Shown piece after piece: positions 27,305 to 35,963 of a stretch of DNA of 64,000 bases; positions within the stretch are counted from its first letter, which is position 1; each line of letters starts with the position of its first letter. Origin of the DNA: Bradyrhizobium valentinum (lineage in GTDB: Bacteria > Pseudomonadota > Alphaproteobacteria > Rhizobiales > Xanthobacteraceae). Below the pieces are notes generated by a model. The model worked only from the letters and a program-made list of their open reading frames with translations. It searched no databases and was not told where the DNA came from. The DNA is taken from contig NZ_LLXX01000050.1 of the NCBI RefSeq assembly GCF_001440405.1, positions 31,745 through 95,744 of the forward strand. Direction: 5' to 3'. A program made the position numbers and the translations under genes.

Positions 27305-27734
27305 TTGCTCATGGTCGTGCAGCCCCGGGTTGGCTCGTCGTTAGGTTGAACCCCCAACCTTAACTTTGCCCTCCGCCACATTCTTCGTAGCCGAAGCAAC
27401 TCCGTCGGCGATCTGCTTCATCTGTTCTCCGGCGCTCGTGATCTGGCTCTTTAGGAATTCTGATTATCGAAAATAAGCATGCTTCTCTCGGAAATTTTTC
27501 CCCCTCCGGTAGGGTCGAGCCGAGGTACCCGGACGCGTTTCCCTGAGGCAATGCACCTCACGAATCTTTTCTCGCCATTGAAAACAACCACCGAGATTCA
27601 ATCCGTGAGTCCGAGCCGGTCGAGCAAGCGCGCGACTGTCATCGACTGCCATCGACCTGCTCGCGACGTCTCGATACCAGCGCGACCAACCGCAGCAAAG
27701 CGGATTGCACTATCCGCTTTCCAAAGCGCTGCTA
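27305..27734. other. Gap between island and integrated element; possible gene remnant
   Basis: About 430 bases without a supportable gene. On the minus strand a reading from about 27450 to a TAA near 27348 gives SQITSAGEQMKQIADGVASATKNVAEGKV, a helical phasin-like end without a start. It may be a gene tail cut off by insertion of the neighbouring element, but this is weak. Confidence 0.3.
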
Positions 27735-27764
27735 TTTACATATGAACGTGCGATCATGTGTAAA
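27735..27764. repeat. Inverted repeat upstream of the serine recombinase
   Basis: TTTACATATGA, an 8-base spacer, then TCATGTGTAAA: 11-base arms with one mismatch. It ends 32 bases before the recombinase ATG. It could be the crossover or binding site of the recombinase, or an operator. Confidence 0.6.
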
Positions 27765-27796
27765 TTCGGTGTGGTTTTTGGAAGGACAAAAATTCT

Positions 27797-28468
27797 ATGG
27801 GCCCTGCTGTTGCATACATCCGCGTCTCGAACCCCAAGCAGGCGCGAAGTGGTCTTGGCCTCGAGGCCCAGCAAGCAGCCATCAAGGCGTTCTGCACGCA
27901 TCACGGCTACAAGGTTGAAGCTGAGTACCGTGAGGTAGAAACCGGCAGGGGCGCAGACGCATTGGAGCGACGACCTGAACTGGCAGCGGCGATGAAGTTT
28001 GCCCGGAAGCTCGGCAAGGGCAGCAAGGCACGTGCCGCGCCTGTGATCATCGCCAAGCTGGACCGACTAAGCCGCGATGTTCATTTCATCAGCGGCCTGA
28101 TGGTGCAGCGCGTGCCCTTCATCGTCACCGAACTCGGTCCGGACGTAGATCCGTTTATGCTGCACATTCATGCTGCGGTTGCCGAGAAGGAGCGTAACCG
28201 GATCGCACAGCGGACCAAGGAGGCGCTCGCGGCTGCCAAAGCCCGTGGCCAGCAGCTGGGCAACTCCGACATCGGCAGACTTCGGAAGGCAGAGGCGCAA
28301 GAACGCGCTGCGAATCTTCGAGCCGTTATTGAACCGCTTCGTGGGCTTTCCGCCAACCGGATCTCGGCTGTCCTGAACGACCGGAAGGTTGCTGCACCGC
28401 GCGGTGGCAAGTGGCAGGCCACGCAGGTGATCCGGCTGTTAGATCGCCTTGACCTCGCTCCGGCGTGA
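27797..28468 (+). CDS. Serine recombinase (resolvase family)
   Basis: The N-terminal [23 protein letters not shown] holds the catalytic serine (Ser11, in RVS), and [16 protein letters not shown] is the second conserved block of resolvase catalytic domains. A typical coiled connector follows ([22 protein letters not shown]), and then a short C-terminal DNA-binding region ([32 protein letters not shown]). At 223 residues it is a small resolvase rather than a large integrase. GGAAGGAC lies upstream at slightly long spacing. It lies at the left end of the element; it may serve multimer resolution or excision. Confidence 0.88.
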   Translation: MGPAVAYIRVSNPKQARSGLGLEAQQAAIKAFCTHHGYKVEAEYREVETGRGADALERRPELAAAMKFARKLGKGSKARAAPVIIAKLDRLSRDVHFISGLMVQRVPFIVTELGPDVDPFMLHIHAAVAEKERNRIAQRTKEALAAAKARGQQLGNSDIGRLRKAEAQERAANLRAVIEPLRGLSANRISAVLNDRKVAAPRGGKWQATQVIRLLDRLDLAPA

Positions 28469-28484
28469 TGTGCTGCCGGCGCAA

Positions 28485-28802
28485 TCAGTCCCTGACCTTT
28501 GCAGGCGGCGGAATCAGCAAGACGCTAGCTTTCTGCGGCACTGACAACCCGCCCGATGCGATCAGGTGAAGCTGGGCGTCGGTCAGTTCGTCAATAGGTG
28601 CGCCGCGGCGGTCGATGACCTGGGCTGGCTTGCCGTCCAGGCGGTCTGCAAGTTCCCGGATGGCTCCGAGATCGCCCTCCTCGGCCAATGTCGCCAATTT
28701 GTCCGCGATCCTGCGAAGTCGCAGTGGATCGCCCCGCAGCGCAATCCGAAGCGCGTCATTGAAGGGTTTTTCCTTGTTCACGCTGCCGATCGGTCGTCCC
28801 AT
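28485..28802 (-). CDS. Hypothetical protein, 105 aa (DUF5681-like start)
   Basis: GGAGGGCATT precedes the ATG at 28802. The start MGRPIGSVNKEKPFNDALRIAL resembles small proteins of phage and island origin (DUF5681-like), some of which lie next to terminase genes. The rest is helical, with repeated leucines and charged residues (RRIADKLATLAEEGDLGAIRELADRLDGK). It converges with the serine recombinase gene, 16 bases apart. Probably a DNA-associated element protein; no firm function. Confidence 0.6.
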   Translation of the reverse strand: MGRPIGSVNKEKPFNDALRIALRGDPLRLRRIADKLATLAEEGDLGAIRELADRLDGKPAQVIDRRGAPIDELTDAQLHLIASGGLSVPQKASVLLIPPPAKVRD

Positions 28803-29193
28803 AATGCCCTCCGTACCCACTTCTCTATCGATATAAGCCTACTCCTAATTCATTCGTGGAACTACGACTGCAATCCCCGACTGACAATTGAAGGGCTGTC
28901 CGCACTCATGACCAGAAGATCAGGTGGCAGAATATTAGGTGGCAAAATATCACGGAACGCCATGCGCTGTTCAATGCTTTAGTCGGCGGATGTCGCTAAG
29001 GTACGAGATCGCCGATGCTGCTTGTGGCATCGGTAGAAGTCTGCCTCCCGGCTCTCGAAGTTGGATCGCTTGCCCATCATTCTTTCTGACGGCCGGCACT
29101 GTTTTGCAAATGCTCTCAACCGTAAAGCGGTAACTGCGGGAACTGCGGAAATGCCGGTCAGATTGAATTTTCGCATTTCCCGCAATTTCCGCT
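28803..29193. other. Gene-free stretch within the element
   Basis: About 390 bases with no frame I can support. It contains a 15-bp tandem repeat at 28922 and a large imperfect inverted repeat at 29124-29195. Lower GC than the flanks is visible around 28830-28970. This would be a reasonable place for a replication origin or att-type site of the element. Confidence 0.4.
28922..28951. repeat. Two tandem copies of a 15-bp unit
   Basis: AGGTGGCAGAATATT is followed directly by AGGTGGCAAAATATC, with two differences. Directly repeated AT-containing units can be iterons, but two copies are too few to claim this. Confidence 0.6.
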
Positions 29194-29195
29194 TT
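29124..29195. repeat. Imperfect inverted repeat at the 3' end of the Prim-Pol gene
   Basis: The left arm (29124-29154) contains AAAGCGG, GCGGGAA and AAATGC. The right arm (29173-29195) contains the complementary GCATTTCC, GCAATTTCC and GCTTT. The match is interrupted by an 8-base insertion in the left arm. It overlaps the stop codon of the Prim-Pol gene. It lacks a T-run on either strand, so it is not a standard terminator. Confidence 0.6.
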
Positions 29196-31605
29196 AGAGA
29201 GGGACTTCGAAAAGACGCGGGTTTACATCCCACCGTCGGGGTGGCCGTCCCGGTCCGAACACCTTCACAAGTACCTCGCGCAGCCAACCGGTGCGCACCA
29301 GCATGTCAAGCAGGGCCTGCGTCTCGCCGGCGTCAAGCCGCTGCGCTAGCGCCTCGCGACGCACCTCCTCGCGTGACACCGTTGTCTTGTTACCGGCGTT
29401 TAGCCAGCGCAGCACCGTGCGGGCATGGCCATGCTTGTCGGAAAGTCCCACAAGGCGCAGCGCGGCCCGCCCATGCGGCCACAGATAGCTCTTCCAAAAC
29501 ATCACCGCACTCTCGATATGGCGCGCCTCGATCGCCTGCGGCTCGGCACCGCCGGTCCAAGCCCATTCGAGGAAGCACAGCGTGCCCGAAAGCCGCAGCA
29601 CATGCCCCGTACCCTTACACCAGTACTCGCGGTCCCGCCCCTCGAGCGACTGCCTTTCTTGGTGCGCCAATTGCGCGAATTGCGTAAATACCCGTCTGGC
29701 ATCCGCCGTTAACGGAACACTGCGCGGCACGAAGGCATCGTCATCACCGGCCTGCAGGTTTGCCAGCCGGGCGAAGGCATTGATGATTTCAGGATCGACC
29801 TCATCGGCATCATCGCTCGGCTCGCGGAACGGCGCCTCGGGCGGCCACGCATAGAGGAAACGGCTATAGATGCCGTCAGAGTCGCCAGCAAAACTGCGCG
29901 CCAGCAAGTCCGGCTGGAAACCGCCGACGACGCCCACGAGCAGATGAGCCAATATGACTGGCGGGCGACCGAGACGCTCCACGGTGAAGCTGTTGCCGTC
30001 CCAAGCCTCGAGCCAGAACGCGCGATCCGAACCGCCGCTGTAGCGCTCGAGGTTCATAAACAACCGGGCGAGCTCGTCGGCGATATAGATCACGCCGCGC
30101 GGCCTCGCCTCGAGCAGCGGCGCCAGCCGCTCGATCGTGCAGTCGGAGACGTAGAGCCGCGGCACCACGAACGGGCGGACGTCCTGGGCCTCGGCTGGCT
30201 TGACGGGTGGCGGCTGCCCGGCATCGACGGCGGCGGCCACGTCGTCCTTCCATTTCTTGAGCGCCGCCTTGGCGCGCTCGACGCGTGTCTCATGCGCCAA
30301 TTGGCGCGCGGCGTTTTCCTGCTGCCGGCTGCGTTCCACGACCGACAACGCGCGTTTGACCACGTCGAGCGACGGAGTCTTGCCTGACCCCGAGACGCCG
30401 ACCAGACAGGTCCAGCATGTCATCGGCTGCTGCCACGAGCGGGTGGCCTGTACCCGGCGCGCCACACCGATCAGACCCGAGGCGATGCCGATCAGCGGCA
30501 GCGCGATGTGTCCGACGGTGACGCCGGCGCCGCGTGACGCGTTAAGCATCCAGCGATGCACGCTCTGCGGAAATGCCTCAATTGGCAGGTCCGGCAGTTC
30601 GCCCCGGCGGCTGTCCAGAATGGACATATCCGGGTCGTCCCATTCGCCGGTGACGCGCTGTGTGCGCTCCACTTTCTTATGCCGTTGTTCCCGGTGGCCG
30701 GCGCCATTACCGCTGCCCGATTGCGCTGCGCCGTCGCCGCGGTCAGCGAGATCGTCGTGCGGCACGTTGAGACCGTCACGCAGGCCGCTCTCGATCGTCT
30801 TCATTGTCGCTCGGTTGCCATGTTCGCGCAGGTAATCGTTACCTTCGCAGGCCCGAAGCAACGTCTCGAAAATTTCGCTTTCCATCAGCCAGCCGCGCGC
30901 CGCCATGGTCGCGAGCCGGAACGCGGTTTTAAAGAGGCGTTCATTGCGCTCGCCAGTCGGCGCCGCAGCAAGCTCGGCTTCGACCCGATCGAGGGCGGCC
31001 ATTCCATAGGCGCGGCCACGATCGTGGCTGGTATCGGCATTATTCTTCTCGCGGGCTTCCTCGCGCTGCGCCGGGCGCAGCATGGTGACAAGCCATTGCG
31101 GCATTGGCGGCGCGTCATGGATCGACGAGCGACCGATCATCGCAGTCCACCCGCGACCGTCAGGCAGGCGGGCGCCAGGGCCGACGACAAAGCCGCCGGC
31201 GCCGCGCACGTCGATTCCGGGCGGCAGTGAACCGCGGCCGTTGCCCAGCGCCTTGCCGTTCGGCTGCCTGAAATAAACGTGCAGGCCGCCGTTGGGGGTC
31301 TTCACCAGCGGCACTTGAGGCGACAGCCCACCACGTGCGACGACGAGGGACTTGAAAGCGGCGACGCCGTCTGCGCCGCCATCGTGCCGGTCACAGTCGA
31401 TTACGACGAGGTTGTTCTGGCCACAGGGGATCGCCGGCAGCGCGGCTGCGCCATCCCACCACCTGTTGATCTGATCTACATTGCAGGTCGCCGCTTCCTG
31501 CCATCCCTTCACCAGCGGACGCTTGTCGGCGCCGGCAGGAAAGATCTTGATGCCGGCGGATGCCAGCGCCAGCGCGGCGGTGATGTTTTCCTGATGCATC
31601 GCCAT
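29194..31605 (-). CDS. Prim-Pol primase-polymerase with DUF3987-type helicase domain
   Basis: The 803-residue protein begins with a bifunctional primase-polymerase domain (about 1-190), including the metal-binding pair Asp70 and Asp72 in LVVIDCDRHDGG and GGLHVYFRQPNG. A central helical region follows. An ATPase with Walker A LVGVSGSGKTPS near residue 405 and YIADELARLF as Walker B-like segment matches the DUF3987 family. Such proteins prime and unwind DNA for plasmid- or phage-like elements. It is the first-rank replication gene of the element, on the same strand as its neighbours up to the integrase. The start at 31605 has a weak ribosome site; MHQENITAAL two codons on is an alternative. Confidence 0.85.
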   Translation of the reverse strand: MAMHQENITAALALASAGIKIFPAGADKRPLVKGWQEAATCNVDQINRWWDGAAALPAIPCGQNNLVVIDCDRHDGGADGVAAFKSLVVARGGLSPQVPLVKTPNGGLHVYFRQPNGKALGNGRGSLPPGIDVRGAGGFVVGPGARLPDGRGWTAMIGRSSIHDAPPMPQWLVTMLRPAQREEAREKNNADTSHDRGRAYGMAALDRVEAELAAAPTGERNERLFKTAFRLATMAARGWLMESEIFETLLRACEGNDYLREHGNRATMKTIESGLRDGLNVPHDDLADRGDGAAQSGSGNGAGHREQRHKKVERTQRVTGEWDDPDMSILDSRRGELPDLPIEAFPQSVHRWMLNASRGAGVTVGHIALPLIGIASGLIGVARRVQATRSWQQPMTCWTCLVGVSGSGKTPSLDVVKRALSVVERSRQQENAARQLAHETRVERAKAALKKWKDDVAAAVDAGQPPPVKPAEAQDVRPFVVPRLYVSDCTIERLAPLLEARPRGVIYIADELARLFMNLERYSGGSDRAFWLEAWDGNSFTVERLGRPPVILAHLLVGVVGGFQPDLLARSFAGDSDGIYSRFLYAWPPEAPFREPSDDADEVDPEIINAFARLANLQAGDDDAFVPRSVPLTADARRVFTQFAQLAHQERQSLEGRDREYWCKGTGHVLRLSGTLCFLEWAWTGGAEPQAIEARHIESAVMFWKSYLWPHGRAALRLVGLSDKHGHARTVLRWLNAGNKTTVSREEVRREALAQRLDAGETQALLDMLVRTGWLREVLVKVFGPGRPPRRWDVNPRLFEVPL

Positions 31606-31682
31606 GGCGGGTCTCGACGCGCTGGGACAAGAAAAAGGGGACGAGGGGCGAGAGAAAAGAACCTCCCGCCCGTCGCTGTTGC

Positions 31683-32420
31683 TTAAAACGGGATATCGTC
31701 GTCCATGTCGTCCCGCTTGACGGCAGCCGTCGGGGCAGTGGGGGTCTCCGGCGGAGCCGACTCATTGCCGTGCGGGAAGTCGTAGCCGGCGAGCGCCATG
31801 GTCTCGTTGAACCGCGATGCGGCCGTCCAACCCGTCACCAGAAACAGCGGCGTCTTCACATAACCGTATTCGCGATGCGAATGCGCATAGCCGCCGCTTC
31901 CGAGTGTAACGACCGGCAACTGACCGGGCGCGCTGCGCCGGCGCGCGGCATAGGTACGCGAGAGTTTACCGAGCGCTCCGAATCCACCCTTCGACGAGGC
32001 GGCGAACGTAAAAACCTCCCCGTCATTGTCGGCGATCATCGGCACGTAGCTCGTAAACTGCCAGGGATCCCGCTTGTCGCCACGATCGTCGGTCTCCCAG
32101 GTCGAGGAGTCGTTGTCGCCGAGATCATCGCGGCGCGGCGGCAGCAAACGGCTGCCGATGCTGACCATGGCGTGTTCGACAGGCTTGAATTCGCGCCAGC
32201 GAACCCACCCCGTCGTCATTGCGTGCATGCCGACGACGAACGATGCGTTATGGTCGACAGGTTCGCTGCTTTCACCCGCGAGCCAATCGCCCTTGGAGAA
32301 TTTCAACAGCTTGCCGAGGATGTGTTGGGGCGCCACCGCGTCGGCAAAAGCCTGAAACGGATCGGAGTCGTCGGCAATCGCGATCGCGGTGCTGGTCTTT
32401 TTGACAATTTCCTGAGTCAT
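31683..32420 (-). CDS. Element protein with SSB-like acidic C-terminal tip
   Basis: GGAGAGCAAAA precedes the ATG at 32420. The 245-residue protein has no recognisable OB-fold signature to my eye. Its last residues DDMDDDIPF are the hallmark tip of single-stranded DNA-binding proteins (consensus MDFDDDIPF), which recruits replication and repair partners. A Pro/Ala/Thr-rich linker (PPETPTAPTAAVKR) precedes the tip, also SSB-like. The gene lies 77 bases upstream of Prim-Pol. I infer an element-encoded ssDNA-binding protein or an SSB mimic; related genes in other islands are usually called hypothetical. Confidence 0.7.
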   Translation of the reverse strand: MTQEIVKKTSTAIAIADDSDPFQAFADAVAPQHILGKLLKFSKGDWLAGESSEPVDHNASFVVGMHAMTTGWVRWREFKPVEHAMVSIGSRLLPPRRDDLGDNDSSTWETDDRGDKRDPWQFTSYVPMIADNDGEVFTFAASSKGGFGALGKLSRTYAARRRSAPGQLPVVTLGSGGYAHSHREYGYVKTPLFLVTGWTAASRFNETMALAGYDFPHGNESAPPETPTAPTAAVKRDDMDDDIPF

Positions 32421-32509
32421 TTTTGCTCTCCGGTTTTCGCTTGTGCTTGCCGCCGTGTATGCAGAAATCCGCGAACACCCGACGGCATACGGCGGGCGCG
32501 GAAGGTCAC

Positions 32510-32764
32510 CTAGTGCGGTTTTTCGTCAGGGTGGCCGCGGCCGTGCCGGCACTCCCGCGCGCGACGCCATTCCGCCGCAGACTCGAGCGTGATCAGCGTG
32601 CGCGCGCCAACTTTCATTTCGCGCGGGCCTTCACCCTGCTTTTTCAGCTTGTAGAAGAAACCTTCGCTGATGCCGTGAGCCCGGCAAAACTCCCGAATAC
32701 TGAGCGCCAAGCGCGGCGTGGGCGGCCGCGAGACGGCAGCGAACTCGGTGCGGGATTTCGGCAT
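32510..32764 (-). CDS. HTH protein, excisionase/AlpA-like, 84 aa
   Basis: The segment LSIREFCRAHGISEGFFYKLKKQGEGPREMKVGARTLITLESAAEWRR has the layout of a winged HTH of the MerR/AlpA/excisionase type: helix, turn, recognition helix and a wing leading to 'AAEWRR'. Such small proteins direct excision or control element genes. It lies between the SSB-tailed protein and the gene at 32874. The basic, arginine-rich end (ARECRHGRGHPDEKPH) is unusual. Confidence 0.75.
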   Translation of the reverse strand: MPKSRTEFAAVSRPPTPRLALSIREFCRAHGISEGFFYKLKKQGEGPREMKVGARTLITLESAAEWRRARECRHGRGHPDEKPH

Positions 32765-32873
32765 GCTCGGCTCATGTTTCAGGGAACGTGAGCAGAAAAT
32801 GCCTGATCGGCGGACGTAGAGTTGGCTGAAAACCGTCGGAAACCATCGAAAACCGGTTTTCGTCAGCTTTGAC

Positions 32874-33794
32874 TTATTCGGCGAGCCATTGTTTGAGGTG
32901 GGATCTTAACGACGAAATCGGCGGCTGCCGATCAAAACGGGCGGCGCATTCCTCCTGTATCAGCTCAATCAATTGGGCTTTGCTCGGCAGTCGCTTGTTG
33001 TCCCTTTGTGGTTTGCCGAACTTCTTCATTAGCTGAAGTGCAATCTCTTTGATGGCCGCCCAATCGTACTCCGGAGGTCTTCCTCCCTTGTCGACCACTG
33101 TGGCCGACAAAATCGGCGATTCCCTGGTCACCGGCCACAGCCGCAATGCATCGCTCTGGCGAAGTGTTACTTCGGTGAAGGGCTCGGGTCGGCTGACTGC
33201 GTCATACCTCAGGACGTCTCGTCCCTTTTCTTCCCGCAATCGAAGGTAAGCCCATTGTCGCGATGGAATCTCGACCACAGCGCCGTGGGCGTCGAAACCC
33301 TGGGCTACCAGATGATTCTCCGACAACGCGTGCCAGAGCGCGGCCACCGCTTCCCGGATTCTCATGACGGCTCTTGAAGAAACATTGGTTCGCCCGCGTA
33401 ACAATTCATCCTGGAGCGCGAGGCGACCGACCGTCGGCGCGCGGCGCGCCTCCAAAGAATATACCATGCGCGTGACGGGATCGCCGTCATTCTGCGGGCG
33501 TACTTTCCGCAGGCGACCGACCCAATGAAAACATGCCGAACAGAATTCAGGGTCCTGCTTCCTGACCAGTTCGAAATCACGCCACGCAATCCACGCCACC
33601 ACCATCATGATTGTCCAGTGAGATTTAAGCTTTGGATCGAAGTCAGGAAGTTCAGGCTTCCTCTCGAACGGCTCGAGACCATGGGCAGCCGCCGCTGCCT
33701 CGGCTTGCTTCCCTGTGATCTCACCATGCTCAGCTAGCATAAGTAGGCGTTCCCGCAGCAGGTCGGGTTCAATATCGTCGGGCTCGTCAGCCAT
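32874..33794 (-). CDS. Hypothetical element protein, 306 aa
   Basis: GGAGGTGCACGAGA precedes the ATG at 33794 (MADEPDDIEPDLLRERL). The frame is open to 34001, but that part overlaps the integrase gene and is not needed. The sequence has a tryptophan-rich middle (MMVVAWIAWRDFELVRKQDPEFCSACFHWVGRLRK) and a charged C-terminal part ending RSHLKQWLAE. The last 80 residues (GGRPPEYDWAAIKEIALQLMKK) look like a small DNA-binding domain seen at the ends of other mobile-element proteins. No named family is recognised. Confidence 0.65.
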   Translation of the reverse strand: MADEPDDIEPDLLRERLLMLAEHGEITGKQAEAAAAAHGLEPFERKPELPDFDPKLKSHWTIMMVVAWIAWRDFELVRKQDPEFCSACFHWVGRLRKVRPQNDGDPVTRMVYSLEARRAPTVGRLALQDELLRGRTNVSSRAVMRIREAVAALWHALSENHLVAQGFDAHGAVVEIPSRQWAYLRLREEKGRDVLRYDAVSRPEPFTEVTLRQSDALRLWPVTRESPILSATVVDKGGRPPEYDWAAIKEIALQLMKKFGKPQRDNKRLPSKAQLIELIQEECAARFDRQPPISSLRSHLKQWLAE

Positions 33795-33972
33795 TCTCGT
33801 GCACCTCCGCATGGTGCTTCCGCAAACGAGCGACGCGGCAGAACGGTGCGGAACCGTCTTTTCGGGAGCTACCCTATCCGCGCTGTTGGCCAGCTTACGT
33901 GCTTGTCGTCGTCCCACAAGAATTTTCTGGGCTGTCCGACTTGTAGCGTCGCGGTCGTCAGCTAACGGACTA

Positions 33973-35223
33973 TCATCGCGCCAGTGCGACCACATTCTCA
34001 ACGGCTGGCGTAAGTTCCGATAACAACCCGGCGCGCGTGATGTCGTCGATGGAATGCTCGGTGATGTATTTCGAATAATGCTTTTCGATCATCGCTACGC
34101 TGGTGTTGTGCAGCGACGCCACCAGCCTGATCGGTACATTTCGCAGCAGCATGCGCGCGATGCTGGAATGCCGGAGGGCGTACATCGTAGCGTCAGGATC
34201 AGCGTCGATGGCAGTAACGACCTTGGCTACATGACGGTGATACTTCTGCCCCGGATTGTCGCCCCATGGGCTGCCATCGCTTTGCAGGAGCAGCGGCGCA
34301 TGATCAGCACGGCCCTTGGCCGCCGCTCTCAATCTAGCGGCCAACTGCAGAGTGATGGGCACCGAGTAGCGCTCCAGCTTTTTCTCAGCGCGGTTTCGGG
34401 CCCCACCCTTGGCGGACTTCGGCATCATGAGCTTCGGCCGCATCGGATGATCGTGCAGGTCCTCGACGCGCAATCGCACGGCTTGGCTTGGACGTGCGCC
34501 CGTGACTGCCAGCGTGTCGGTCAATAGTCCGAACTTGTCATCGATTTCGTAGGCGCCGCCAACGAAAGCGCGCACTGTATCGTCGGCGAGGATGATGTTC
34601 CGCACTTCCTGTGCATTCGGCAGACTGGCGAGTCCGACTTCCCAAGCTTCCCGATTCTGGATGCGCTTGTCGTGCTGTGCCGCCTGCTCCAGCGCGGCGC
34701 ACAGGCAACCGCACAGCCGGTTGATGGTCGACGGTGCCATCGTACTCAGCAGGCTGTCGCGCCATTTCTTCAACTCGGTGGCCACGAGCAGCGCCGCCGG
34801 CTTTGAGAGCAGCGCATTGGTGAGATGCACGCGCGGCCATCCGGCGTTGTAGGGATTGGCCCCGCGCGCAGTCAGATCGGTCTTGTAAGAGACCAGCGCG
34901 CCATCAACCGTGATCGGCGCACCGTTGCCACTACCTTCGTCACCGCGCGCCAGCTTCTTCGCCTGATCCTGCGCCTCGTGGAACGTCAGCACGTTCTTGC
35001 CGTCAGCATCCTCGAAGTCGTCGGCCAGCGCGAAGGCCTTGGTCCAGTATGCGCCGCGCCCGTCGCTCACCTTCAGCACCCACGTGCCATTGGTCTTGTT
35101 GCGCCGATACATCAGCAGGATGCCGCGTGCCAGCGACGGACCGCTGAATGGCCTGCGGCGGATTTTTAACCGCAGCCGTGCGCTGCGGCTTTCGAGTGCG
35201 CTGAAGCTGACTTTGCGCGCCAT
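33973..35223 (-). CDS. Tyrosine recombinase/integrase
   Basis: A 416-residue phage-type integrase. Catalytic residues seen: Arg in AVTGARPSQAVRLR (about residue 243), the HxxR-like block MYALRHSSIARMLL (about 350), and the nucleophile Tyr in HNTSVAMIEKHYSKYI (about 380). The N-terminal part (GILLMYRRNKTNGTWVLKVSDGRG) resembles the arm-binding region of related integrases. GGGGACACGATC precedes the ATG at 35223. Its position at the right end facing inwards is typical of an integrated element. Confidence 0.9.
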   Translation of the reverse strand: MARKVSFSALESRSARLRLKIRRRPFSGPSLARGILLMYRRNKTNGTWVLKVSDGRGAYWTKAFALADDFEDADGKNVLTFHEAQDQAKKLARGDEGSGNGAPITVDGALVSYKTDLTARGANPYNAGWPRVHLTNALLSKPAALLVATELKKWRDSLLSTMAPSTINRLCGCLCAALEQAAQHDKRIQNREAWEVGLASLPNAQEVRNIILADDTVRAFVGGAYEIDDKFGLLTDTLAVTGARPSQAVRLRVEDLHDHPMRPKLMMPKSAKGGARNRAEKKLERYSVPITLQLAARLRAAAKGRADHAPLLLQSDGSPWGDNPGQKYHRHVAKVVTAIDADPDATMYALRHSSIARMLLRNVPIRLVASLHNTSVAMIEKHYSKYITEHSIDDITRAGLLSELTPAVENVVALAR

Positions 35224-35963
35224 GATCGTGTCCCCGTTCTCGCGAAGTGTCGCGATCGTGTCTGTAAAGGCCTATGAAGGCGTATGACACGTTATGGGGA
35301 TATTGCGCGGGTGATCAATGGCTTGCGGAGTCCACACGGCTCCATAGAACTTCACGGGACTCTTTATTTTCCCTGCGCAATGGCTTTACGGCTTATGCCG
35401 TGCTCTCCCTGGAGACGAATTCGTCTTGCCTCCATCGCTGCCGGCTTGATGGCTAATCGATCCGGTTGGATCGAAGTCGCCACCGGCAGCTTGGCACCAG
35501 CCACGGGTGTCAGGACCACACGGTTTTGCCGTACGCTTCAGCGCCGTACGTCTTGCGCGCCGTGCTCGCTCACGGATAACCGCCCTGCGAACACCTTCAC
35601 GCGCCTGACGCTGCCGCGTCCACCGCATCCCGCCCCAACGTTCGTGACGATGGCCAACGCCCCTCTTCTTTGGGACGGGATGGCGGGTTTGTAGGACTGA
35701 TTTGGGGTGGCGGCGAAGCGGTTTATTTTTGCAACCGAGACTGGACGGGGCAAATCAGCTTGAAGTTGTTGAAGAAAATCGTCCCATCGCGCACAGCCAG
35801 AATAGCCTCGGCCACTCGCCCGTGGGGGGCATTCCTTCTTCATTTGCATTATACCATATCGAACCGGGCGAGAATTAGGTGCAACGTCACCGCTGTTTGT
35901 GGCGGTGCAGCCGGTTCTCCGATGTCCACTGGCACCGTGGTTGCAAGAAAATGAGGGCGTGTG
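35224..35963. other. 740-base gene-free stretch beside the integrase
   Basis: No convincing gene, tRNA or tmRNA was found. Open frames exist on both strands between 35284 and 35694, but their proteins are proline/arginine-rich and without family resemblance. A minus-strand reading (GGKTNSSPGRARHKP) resembles meaningless translations I associate with multicopy intergenic sequence in Bradyrhizobiaceae, so this may be a dispersed non-coding repeat. The attachment site of the element should lie here. Confidence 0.35.

Larger units (their letters stand above)
27735..35223. mobile_element. Integrated element with serine and tyrosine recombinases
   Basis: A block bounded by a serine recombinase gene on the left and a tyrosine integrase gene on the right. 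Between them are phage- or plasmid-type genes: Prim-Pol/helicase, an SSB-tailed protein, an HTH protein and hypothetical genes. No capsid, terminase or conjugation gene is present, so it resembles a small replicating integrative element or satellite. I could not find flanking direct repeats or a target tRNA, so the true ends may differ from these coordinates by several hundred bases. Confidence 0.7.

Noticed and set aside
27100..27400. Search for a tRNA target near the element (GGTTGAACC-like sequence near 27343)
   Set aside because: The surrounding bases do not fold into a cloverleaf, and no acceptor stem is present.
35284..35694. 136-codon frame right of the integrase
   Set aside because: Composition is Pro/Arg-rich, the complementary strand is equally open, and both resemble translations of multicopy intergenic DNA.
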